Shown in pieces: positions 1-6,238 of a stretch of DNA of 6,238 nt; the stretch's first letter is position 1, and the number at the start of each line of letters is the position of its first letter. This DNA comes from CAZPEV01 sp964585635 (GTDB lineage: Bacteria > Zixibacteria > MSB-5A5 > GN15 > JAAZOE01). Position numbers and translations under genes: made by a program. The stretch covers positions 1 to 6,238 of the forward strand of contig CAZPEV010000182.1 of the NCBI GenBank assembly GCA_964585635.1, in the 5' to 3' direction. Under the pieces are notes generated by a model. That model was given only the letters and a program-made list of their open reading frames with translations. It did not search any database and had not been told where the DNA came from.

Positions 1-3000
1 ACGGTAAACAGAGGATTCGTCCGAAGCGGTCCGCCGCTGCTATCCAGCGCCACGATCGTGAGGGAAGTCAGCTGGACCGAAGAACTGACGGGACCGCCGG
101 TATGCCCCACGTTCACCTGCATGATATCCACGTCGCGCTGGCCATAATTGACGGTGGGTTGCACGAGCGATGAGGCTGACACCATGACCTGTTGCGCGGG
201 ATCGTTTATCCGGCAGATGGGGGTTCTCAAGGGGAAGCCGCCGGTCGCGATCAGCGGAACCGGTTGCCCGGTGTTGTGATCGACCAGCGGGACGGCGGCG
301 GGATCGTCGATGGCCAGGCGGAAGCTGGAGGCTTCGGCCAGAGAGTCGATGTCGACCAGGAGCGATAGGTTGTGCCTTTGTCCCGGCGTCACGATTATCG
401 GCTGGTCGAAGCGAAGCGTCAAGACGCTCACCGCCGGAATCGAGTCGCAGATCACCAGGGTACTATAGCCAGTCGCCAGCATGATACGGCTGAAAGCATG
501 GTTGGCCGGTATCCCGGCACCAGCGGCATCCTCGACCTCCAGGCGCAGGCTGTCCAGGCGCAACGGTGCCGTCGCGGCGGTGCTGTCCAGGTGGATGCAT
601 TGAAGCGTCAACGGGAAGACATTTTTCTGCCCGCGCGTCACTGCCGTCGGGGTAGAATTAATCAGGGTGACGTGTCCGCCGGAGGCGCCCGCCTGAATAT
701 TGACTATCCCGGTGGAAACCATGGCTGATGATTCGGCGGACGCGGGTGCGACAGCCCGCAGCGTCCAAGAGACCGGGCCCGGCCGTTGACCGGTATAATA
801 AAAAGAAAAAGCGGTTGTTTCGCCGGGGGCCAGATTACGCGGTCCGGCGCTGAGGCTGTCAAGAGCCACCAGCGACGTATCTCCCGTTCCCGCTATCATT
901 CCAACGACACTATCCAAAGGTGAGGCCAGGAGATTGGAGACGATTATACCGACCGGAATAGGTTGACCGACCGAGTAGGTCGGGCGCAGGGACGCCGCCG
1001 CAACGCTGAGATCGAGATCGGAAATGGTAAAGACATTGCCACCGCCGACCGCGGCGTCGCGGGGGCCGTCATTCCACGACCGGTATTGACAGCCATTGAC
1101 CGGAATTTCGAGGCGCAGTTTTGTGTTCGCGGTCGCCTGAGGGGAGATATCCGCCAGGACAAATAGAGCCTTCGGCGATTTCTCAATGGGAAAGTTAATA
1201 TCGGCGGCTGTCCAGGTACTGCCGTTACAGTCAAAGCCGGCCAGCAGCGAATCCGAGGCTTGCCAGACGCCGTCGCCGTTGCTATCCAGCCAGAGCCGGA
1301 GCGTGCCAATGTCGTTGCTGTCGGCGTCCTCCGTGTTGGTCAGAGTCACCGCCTCCAGAACGTCCATCCGATCGCCATTGGAAGCCGGGCGGAAGGCGAA
1401 GACCGCCGCCGCCGTCTCTCCTTGGCGCAGGCTTCTCGCGGCCAGGCTCAAAACTTGGTACTGCTGCCTGACGGAACCATCGATGACCAGCATGCCTCCC
1501 GCCGACAAAGGAATGTCGCCATTGAGATTGACCGATTCGGTAAAGGAGATGTCGGAAACGCCGGCGATGCCGGTTGCGAGGCTGTCGCCGTCGGTTACGT
1601 CAAGGGGCAGGTCGGCACAGATGAAGAAATACGCCAGCGATTCGGACGGCAATGGAATCGTGAATCCGCCGAGGTGCAAGCGGCCGTCGGCGAAATATCC
1701 GGCGGCTACCAGAGAGTCATTGTCCTGAATGCGATTGTTGTTGTCGTCGTAGTAAAGAGAAACCTGCCCCAGTTCATAATCATCAAATCCGGGCGCGGAG
1801 AGACCGTGCGAGGTGTTGGTCAGGGTGAGGCCACTGAGCGTCTTGTTCTGTCCGACATAACCGTTGTACAGGGCGAAGGCCAGGACTTGTTTGCCCGTGT
1901 CTCCGGGAGCGACGGCGGTCAATCCTATCGGCACGGAAATGACCGTGACCCGGTTGGAGGGGAAGACAAAGTGAGTCGCCGGGCAGCGGCTGGAGACGTC
2001 ATCGGGGCCGGTCATGTCCGACCAGAAGGTGATGCCGCCCCGGGGAATATTGAACCTAAGCGTCCCGCCATCAAATTGGTTATTGACGACGGTGACGGTG
2101 ACCAGAAAGCGGGTGTGCGGTTGCAGAAGCGGGATATTCAGGTTGCTGAGGCGCCACCGGTCGCCATAGAAAACGAACTGACCGATCGAAATATCATCGG
2201 GTGTAAAGCCGTTGCCGCCGGAATCGAGCCACAATTTGACGGATGCCAACGCCTGTTCATCGACCAGAGAACCGACGTTAAGCAATTCCATGCAGCGGAG
2301 CCGGTCCTCGGCATAACCATTCCGTGGCAGGTCGAAGGCCATGACTTCCTGGGCGGGTTGCCCGGAGGTTAGCTTGAGGCTGGGGGTGGCAGCAAAATGG
2401 ATCGCCGCCGCCGGGAAGGCATCGATGGTGAACAGAGAATCATTCCGGATGGGGAAAGTCCCGGCCACGGTTATCTGCCCGCTGAAGGCGACCGCCGAAG
2501 AATCGCTCAGCCCGAGGGTCAGCGTGTTGCCGTTTTTGGCGTTGTTGATATTGATGGCGGCCGCCAGGCACAACTTCGTCGTCCCGCCGTTGCCGGCGAT
2601 CGTCAGACCGTTCACGGCGAATGTTGCGGAACCGTCTTGCACGGTGGCCGTGGCCAGCAGGGAATCGCCGGGCCGGATGATGGACGCATCGGGGTCTTGT
2701 TTCAAATAAAGAAAGAGGCTGTCAATCTGGCTATCCAGTTTCGCCCGGGTGGCACCGGCGGAGTCGACTGCGATTAGAGAGCAACGCACACTATTGAGCG
2801 TTCGGGTCATATCATAGGCGTTTTTCAATTGGATGCTTAACAGCGGGCCGGTGATTTGTCCCGGTGTAATCGCCGCCGGCGTCAGGGGAATAACCGTGAC
2901 GGTCATTTTTCCATTGCTTTGAATGACCAGCGTGTCGACCGGGGTAAGGTCAGCATCCAAGGGGCCGTCATTGGATGATTTCATTACCAGACCGTTGCGG

Positions 3001-6000
3001 GGAATCCCGAACGCCATCGTAACGCCGTTGACGGGATAATCGATCAGATTCGCCCCGATAAAGAGGCGGGTGAATGGGATTGTCAATGGGAGATTCAGGC
3101 CGCTGCGAAGCCATTCTTCTCCGGAGAATATCAGTTTTCCCAAACGCCGTTCCTGGGTCGTCCCGCCCCAGACCCCGTCGCCGTTGTCGGCATACAAGAT
3201 AAGGGAGTCGAAGTTTTCCTCCGACATTCCCAGAAAATCAACTATCTCCAACGAGTGGAGGGTGTCCGCACGGTAGCCATTGCGCGGGATGTCAACGGTT
3301 AAAATACTGAATACAGAGTCATCGGGGATCAGCGAATGTCGCCCGGTACTGATCAGGTGTATTTGATCGGCGACCATACCATCCACAATAGCATAACCCA
3401 GGGAATTGACCGTACCGGAGCCGACCGCCGCGGTGCCCTCGGCGGTAAGGACATCCGTTGCCGGGCGTAGATATAGATCAAGGGTATCACTGTCATGGGG
3501 ATACAAGGCGACGTCGAAGGCAGCAGCAAGGGTCACGCTGCCGCCGGAAGCGACCAGAAGCGGCGGAAGGTCGAATATCAGCGAATCGGAATCAAGGAAT
3601 CCGGCGGCGATCAGGCTGTCGTCTTCGGTCAGCAGGGAATCGTTTTCGCGATCAAGAAACAATGAGACGCCGGCAACGTTGCTTCTCAATTCCGCCGGAG
3701 ATCCGGTCCCCCGTAGTCCGTTGCGCAGGATGACCCGGGTTATATGTTTGTCGTTGGCACAGGGATTGGCCACGCTAAAGACCAGGCCAGGGACGCCGGT
3801 CCGCCCCGGATAGGCTATGACGGTGCCGAGGGGAACTGAAGAGACGGTGAGAGCTTCGACGGTAATGGTCCCACTGGTTCCGCGCACGGAGTTGATGTCG
3901 CTTTGCGCCGAGGCTGAGCCATGGCCTGAAGAAACCGCCGTAAACAGGCCGAGTGAGTCAATCGTGCCGATGCCGCCGCCGACGGTCCACGTCAGATTCC
4001 CCAGACTGGCGGCGTTGAAGGCGGTGTCGTAACCCAGGGCGGAGAAGGCGAGCCGGTCCCCGATTTGCAGGGTCGCGCCGTCGGGCGAAATCACCAACTG
4101 CCGCAGGAGACCGGGGCCGACGGTCACCAGCTTATTGGTATCGCACACGTCGCTAATATTGCTCTGTGCCACGACACGTCCGGTCCCCACGCGAGAAGGT
4201 GTAAATTCACCGAGGGAATTGATATCGCCGACATCGCCGATCACTTTCCAGATGAGGTCGCCGACCGTCGTTGGATTCCCGTGGTAATCGGTTCCGACGG
4301 CAGAAAAGATTATGCGGTCATCCGGAGTGACCCCAATTGAGTCGGGAGAAATGATCAGCTCCGCCAGGCGGCCGGCGGTCACCCATAAATAAGCGCTGGT
4401 ATCGATCGGGCCGAGATCAGAGACAGCGATCACGCGCGTGACGCCAACTGCCCCCGGATGGAAGGTCCCCGAGGCGTCAATCGTTCCGATGGGGTCGGTA
4501 ACGGACCAGAGAAGTCCGCCCGGAGAACAAATATTGTCCTTCTGGTCGTACCCGACGGCTGAGAAAGCCATCAAGGAATCGGCCGTTATAACCGTCGAAT
4601 CCGGAAAAACCGAGATGCGGGACAATGCTCCCGCCGTCACCGTCACGGGGTCAGCTGTATCGGCCAACCCGGCTCCGGAGCAGATCACTTTGCCGCTTCC
4701 GACCAGGCGGGGCGTAAACAGGCCGCTGTCGGAGATAGTCCCGATGCTGCCGCGCACGGCCCACGTGGGTATGACCGCCGGGTCGGTGGGATTGGCATCG
4801 GCATCGAATGACCGGCAGGAAAACTGGATGGCTTCATCGGTTGTAATCGTATCGGCGGAGGGAGATATCGCCAATCGGGCCGGGATTCCCGGACGGCAGG
4901 TAAGGGTTCCGGTTGAATCCTTCAGGCCGTACTGGGAAGTGGCGGTGACCTTGCCTGTGCCCGGCCGCTGCAGCGCCAGTTGGCACCATGTTCCGGAAAC
5001 GGGATTCAAAACACCGATGGAGTCGTTTCCCGCAAGTGACCAAGTGACGACCACGTCGCCGATCAAGGTGCCGCCACTGGTATACCCCCGCGCATAAAGA
5101 CGAGTGTTGTCTACATCTGTGGTCAAGGTGGTATCGTTGATCAGAGTGCCATCGAGTCGTTCGACGTGGATATGATGGAGGCCGCCTCCTATGGTCACGG
5201 TTACGGCTCCGGAATCAGATATGCTGTCAACCCGACCCTTGACGAAATAAATTCCGGAGATCCAACCGGCGGTGTACAATCCGTGGATGGTGATTGAGCC
5301 GGAGCCGTCGGTGGTCGTCCATGTCGCCGAATTGGTGAAGTCCCCGACATAGTTGGAATCCGAGTCATACCCGAAGGCGGTATATTGATAATTTGTCAGT
5401 TCCTGGACGATGTTGTTCGAGGGCAGGACATCGATATGGGCTAGGGCGCCGGGGATAACGGTTATGGTATCCGAAAGTCCGGTCGCACCAAGATCGCTGA
5501 CGACGCCGACGACTCCTTTGCCCGCACGGGTGGCGGAAAATAAGCCGGTCGAATCAATCGTTCCGATGCCGTTGGTGGCCGACCAGGTCAATCGCCCCAG
5601 ATCGGTGACGTCGTTCCCCTTGACGTCAAATCCGGATGCGGTGAATTGGAGGCTGGAATCGGCGGAAACAGTGTCTTTTCGAGGCCTGACCTCGAAGGTT
5701 GCCAATCGACCGGGCACGACCATAATGGAATTTGTCTCGGCCGCGATCTCGCCGATATCGGATACGACATTGACCGTTCCTGTCCCGATGCTTCCCGGGA
5801 TAAACAACCCAGTGCCATCGATGGTTCCATCGGCAAACGTATGAGACCAGGTTAAACTGCCAAAGCCGGCCGGGTACCCGCTATCGTCAAGGGCAATGAT
5901 GTCGAACCGTTGAGACGTGTCGGCCCGAATAGAGTCGATGTCCGGGATAATGGTCAGGCCGGCCAACATGCCGGTCTCATAGGCTCCTATATCGGGGGCA

Positions 6001-6238
6001 GACCCGTTGTATGGAAGGCCGACGTCAGTTCCGGCGTCTATGGCGGGCGACCGTGACGACAGACGCAGGTTGCCGCCGGCGGGATCGACCAGGAGCGGAT
6101 CCACAAGACGGCAGCCGATCCCCAGCGTGATGCCCAGGACATTGTCGGCAAAACCCGATATGATGGAATAGGTCAATCTCGACGTGGCGGTGGCGCGCAC
6201 GCCGATGCTGGCCCCCGCCGCACCCAAGAAGACGTTAT
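1..6238 (-). CDS. Giant multidomain extracellular repeat protein (internal fragment, both ends missing)
   Basis: One minus-strand frame, with complete codons from 6236 down to 3, is open through the whole window: 2,078 codons, no stop. In order it encodes a beta-helix end (residues 1-88), eight Ig-like repeats (89-795), six larger modules mostly with an Asp/Asn-rich loop (796-1739), a beta-rich spacer (1740-1850) and a third repeat type (1851-2078). The sequence is rich in Asp, Ser, Thr, Gly and Val, with few Lys and Cys and no transmembrane-like segment, which fits a secreted or surface protein. By analogy with known proteins of this build, a structural or adhesive role is inferred; no enzyme motif is visible. 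An internal ATG at 5969-5967 (residue 90) is not the start, because clear beta-helix family sequence precedes it in frame. Signal peptide, start, stop and any sorting domain lie outside the window. I do not recognise a named gene. Confidence 0.95.
3..188 (-). other. Start of a second third-family module, D2, cut by the window edge (residues 2017-2078)
   Basis: Residues 2017-2078 read VMVSASSLVQPTVNYGQRDV, then DIMQVNVGHTG, VQLTSLTIVALDSSGGPLRTNPLFT. This repeats the start of D1 (S-x-x-x-x-V-x-x-G-Q-(K/R)-x-V, a strand, L-x-S-L-x-(I/L), N-x-x-F) at 40-50% similarity by eye. The array clearly continues to the left of position 1, and so does the protein. The gene's C-terminus, where an anchoring or secretion-sorting domain would be expected, is not in this window. 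Confidence 0.6.
189..686 (-). other. Third-family module D1 (residues 1851-2016)
   Basis: The module begins HVTLINSTPTAVTRGQKNVFPLTLQC, then gives PLRLDSLRLEVEDAAGAGIPANHAFSRI, LRFDQPIIVTPGQRHNLSLLVDID, SSFRLAIDDPAAVPLVDHNTG and GGFPLRTPICRI. The start matches the beginning of the next unit (D2) in order and spacing: V-x-P-T-V-x-x-G-Q-(R/K)-x-V, then L-x-S-L-x-(I/L)-x-V, D-(S/A)-(S/A)-G, and N-x-x-F. A full unit is therefore about 166 residues. It shares a general beta-sandwich look with the A modules (D-S-L, P-G-Q, V-D-I) but has no D-x-N-G-D-G loop. I do not recognise the family. Confidence 0.6.
687..1019 (-). other. Non-repeated beta-rich spacer, possibly CARDB-like (residues 1740-1850)
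   Basis: This stretch has no Asp/Asn loop and none of the A-module signatures. It reads DLSVAAASLRPTYSVGQPIPVGIIVSNLL, then LDSLSAGPRNLAPGETTAFSFYYTGQRPGPVSWTLRAVAP. A first strand followed by 'VGQPIPVGIIVSN' and later 'LAPGETTAFSF' resembles CARDB / DUF11-type adhesion modules ('G-x-x-v-x-v-x-v-x-N...l-x-p-G-e-s'). That match is by eye and moderate. It separates the A array from the third repeat family and may act as a linker or hinge. Confidence 0.5.
1020..1475 (-). other. Loop-bearing module A5, best match to a dockerin-like Ca2+ loop (residues 1588-1739)
   Basis: The opening YQVLSLAARSLRQGETA leads into AVFAFRPASNGDRMDVLEAVTLTNTE, equivalent to the AFDLPRNGY...LEL strands of A3. The loop RLWLDSNGDGVWQASDSLLAG (1647-1667) contains D-S-N-G-D-G-x-W (1651-1658). 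This is the same spacing as dockerin and thrombospondin type 3 Ca2+ loops, followed by Asp1662. Then come INFPIEKSPKALFVLADIS, LRLEIPVNG and YRSWNDGP (1718-1725), and the closing strand NVFTIS. This is the clearest copy and would be the best seed for a family profile. Metal binding is inferred from the motif. Confidence 0.72.
1476..1934 (-). other. Loop-bearing module A4 (residues 1435-1587)
   Basis: The opening GLTAVAPGDTGKQVLAFALYNGY (1438-1460) is a variant of the 'V-x-A-F-D-L-P-R-N-G-Y' signature. Then follow LSGLTLTNTS, the loop region SLYYDDNNNRIQDNDSLVAAG (1493-1513), the strand GGFTIPLPS and a core YFFICADLPL that matches 'L-F-V-L-A-D-I' of A5. The loop has two Asp and three consecutive Asn (1497-1501) and ends in the conserved D-S-L-V-A-A-G, but has no Gly inside, unlike the D-x-N-G-D-G of its neighbours. 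The closing strand is GGMLVIDG. Its reverse complement gives a short Val-rich plus-strand stretch that is not a real peptide. Confidence 0.7.
1935..2414 (-). other. Loop-bearing module A3 (residues 1275-1434)
   Basis: The module opens with AAIHFAATPSLKLTSGQPAQ, then shows the family signature AFDLPRNGYAEDRL (1300-1313) and a strand MELLNVGSL. The candidate metal loop is KLWLDSGGNGFTPDD (1334-1348), with Asp1338, Ser1339, Asn1342 and Asp1347/1348. It continues with WRLSNLNIPLLQPHTRFLV, LRFNIPRGG (1393-1401) and FWSDMTGPDD. Compared with A2 and A5, Gly1340 stands where those loops have Asn, and Asn1342 where they have Asp, so metal affinity may differ. It ends with the strand FVFPSNRVTVIS and runs directly into A4. 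Confidence 0.7.
2415..2915 (-). other. Divergent loop-less member of the A-module array (residues 1108-1274)
   Basis: This unit sits between A2 and A3. It keeps the general order of the A modules: an opening strand with a P-G-Q turn (ITPGQITGPLLSIQLKN), a mid-unit hydrophobic strand LFLYLKQDPDAS and a trailing R-P-G-D-S-L-L-A-T-A. Residues 1174-1194 line up with the metal-loop region of A5 (LRLWLDSNGDG...SDSLLA), but the D-x-N-G-D-G core is replaced by KQDPDASIIRPG. It ends with TFPIRNDSLFTIDAF, matching the closing 'NVFTIS' strand of A5. It is either a decayed A module or a related module type that never had the loop; the alignment is by eye. Confidence 0.55.
2916..3347 (-). other. Loop-bearing module A2 with canonical D-x-G-D-G loop (residues 964-1107)
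   Basis: The module contains VDIPRNGY (981-988), LHSLEIVDF (994-1002) and the loop ILYADNGDGVWGG (1013-1025), with Asp1017, Asn1018 and Asp1020 followed by Gly1021. This resembles the Ca2+-binding loops of dockerin, thrombospondin type 3 and EF-hand-like repeats. After the loop come LNLPLTIPFTRLFIGANL, a second IPRNG (FGIPRNG, 1076-1082) and KSSNDGP (1086-1092), a motif shared with module A5 (SWNDGP). Calcium binding is inferred from the motif and is not certain. The repeated IPRNG within one unit and in A3 is a useful family signature. Confidence 0.7.
3348..3851 (-). other. Loop-bearing module A1 (residues 796-963)
   Basis: This is the first unit of the second repeat family, starting directly after the last Ig-like repeat. 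It opens with LTVSSVPLGTVIAYPGRTG, followed by a strand LVFSVANP and an Asp/Glu/Asn-rich loop LFLDRENDSLLTEDDSLIAAG at residues 859-879. The loop aligns with the D-x-N-G-D-G loops of modules A2 and A5 and keeps the trailing D-S-L-I-A-A-G, but lacks the canonical glycines. It is followed by FDLPPLLVASGGSVTLAAAF, corresponding to the 'L-x-IPL...L-x-V-x-A-D' strands of the other units. The order of strands resembles a beta-sandwich with an inserted metal loop. I do not recognise a named Pfam family. The C-terminal boundary at HLIS is approximate. Confidence 0.65.
3852..5972 (-). repeat. Array of eight tandem bacterial Ig-like (BIG2-type) repeats (residues 89-795)
   Basis: Eight consecutive units of about 86-99 residues share one pattern: a linker P/A-G-x-L, a first strand such as LAELIISPDS, a short F-(S/T)-A-x-G-x-D strand, a central T-W-(S/T), the block IGTIDSxGLF-(T/S), then G-x-G-x-V-x-A-x-S-D and a closing T-V-T strand. 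Units on the minus strand are R1 5972-5709, R2 5708-5448, R3 5447-5184, R4 5183-4887, R5 4886-4629, R6 4628-4371, R7 4370-4110 and R8 4109-3852. The central Trp falls at residues 130, 218, 306, 399, 492, 577, 663 and 750, a spacing of 85-93. This matches BIG2/invasin-type Ig folds, which form rigid extracellular stalks. Identity between units looks low outside the core, so the duplication seems old and the DNA is not a simple satellite. R3 and R4 are the most divergent. Confidence 0.9.
4887..5183 (-). other. Ig-like repeat R4, divergent and longest unit
   Basis: This unit (residues 352-450, 99 residues) is about 12 residues longer than most of its neighbours. It replaces the usual IGTID-x-x-GLF block with SIGVLNPVSGTWCQL, keeping the Ser-Ile-Gly turn but losing the GLF. 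It begins GLHHIHVERLDG and has Cys418 and Cys447 in an otherwise Cys-poor protein, placed near the E and G strands if the Ig alignment holds. The central Trp399 is kept in VVTWSLAG. The frame continues cleanly into R5, so this is divergence and not a frameshift. A disulfide between the two Cys is possible but only inferred. Confidence 0.75.
5973..6236 (-). other. C-terminal end of a right-handed parallel beta-helix domain (residues 1-88)
   Basis: The sequence shows the closing signature of secreted beta-helix proteins (PbH1 / choice-of-anchor Q type): LVDPLLVDP at residues 44-52, then LRLSSRSPAIDAG (57-69) and a final PDIGAYE (81-87). In such families this stretch ends the helix ('DPLFVDP...SPAIDAG...DIGAYE'). 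The preceding residues 21-33 (LTYSIISGFADNV) resemble one rung of the coil. Most of the helix must therefore be encoded upstream, beyond position 6238. Such domains often bind or cleave polysaccharide or act as adhesins; no catalytic residues can be assigned from the tail alone. The Ig-like array begins immediately afterwards at residue 89. Confidence 0.85.

Noticed and set aside
944..1309. 121-residue minus-strand ORF in a different frame
   Set aside because: It overlaps module A5 and the start of the spacer in another frame. Its sequence is Arg/Pro/Ser-rich and low in structure, typical of a frame-shifted shadow.
1186..1728. 180-residue plus-strand ORF
   Set aside because: It overlaps another plus-strand ORF in a second frame and is antisense to modules A4 and A5; the Ser/Pro/Arg-rich translation shows no domain.
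1731..1750. Short GTT/GTC trinucleotide run on the plus strand, possible microsatellite
   Set aside because: It is the reverse complement of codons for Tyr-Asp-Asp-Asn-Asn-Asn in the loop of module A4 and is too short and imperfect to call a microsatellite.
1260..2372. 370-residue plus-strand ORF
   Set aside because: It lies wholly antisense to the continuous minus-strand frame that carries clear family motifs. Its translation is Arg/Gln/Gly/Val/Asp-rich with no domain pattern, and its length follows from GC-rich third positions in the real gene.
4438..5097. 219-residue plus-strand ORF
   Set aside because: It is antisense to Ig-like repeats R4-R6. Its recurring 'ESFxASD', 'SEIVPM' phrases are the reverse complement of the repeated I-G-T-I-D-S core, not a real repeat protein.
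5967..5969. Internal ATG (residue 90) as a possible gene start
   Set aside because: The 88 codons before it in the same frame encode a recognisable beta-helix ending (SPAIDAG...DIGAYE), so the coding region continues upstream.
3852..5972. Regularly spaced similar DNA segments suggesting a CRISPR or satellite array
   Set aside because: The period is about 260-295 bases with low DNA identity, and similarity is at the protein level, so these are coding domain repeats.

Overview
The window lies inside one very large gene. A single minus-strand reading frame runs from position 6236 down to position 3 without a stop codon: 2,078 complete codons plus partial codons at both edges. Neither the start nor the stop is present. 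I translated this frame codon by codon, and the family motifs and repeat registers stay in phase from end to end, so I see no frameshift or interruption. The shorter ORFs elsewhere, all on the plus strand or in other minus frames, are shadows of this gene. I found no RNA gene, mobile element, CRISPR array, promoter or terminator.

The protein looks secreted or surface-exposed and is built from consecutive beta-rich modules. In N- to C-terminal order (right to left on the plus strand) they are: (1) the C-terminal end of a right-handed parallel beta-helix (residues 1-88); (2) eight tandem bacterial Ig-like (BIG2-type) repeats of about 86-99 residues (89-795); (3) a second tandem array of modules of about 144-168 residues, five of which carry an Asp/Asn-rich, possibly calcium-binding loop, with one loop-less divergent member in the middle (796-1739); (4) a non-repeated beta-rich, CARDB-like spacer (1740-1850); (5) a third repeat family, with one full copy and the start of a second running off the left edge (1851-2078). 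Residue numbers here count from the first complete codon in the window.

The composition is rich in Asp, Ser, Thr, Gly, Val and Leu and poor in Lys and Cys, as expected of a large extracellular protein. The DNA is GC-rich. Such mosaics of a beta-helix, Ig repeats and calcium-loop modules are common in environmental bacteria of the FCB group and related candidate phyla (for example Zixibacteria-like lineages). That placement is an inference from architecture only. The likely role is structural: a stalk, adhesin or matrix component presenting the beta-helix away from the cell. No catalytic motif was seen. A signal peptide would lie beyond position 6238 and any sorting or anchoring domain beyond position 1.
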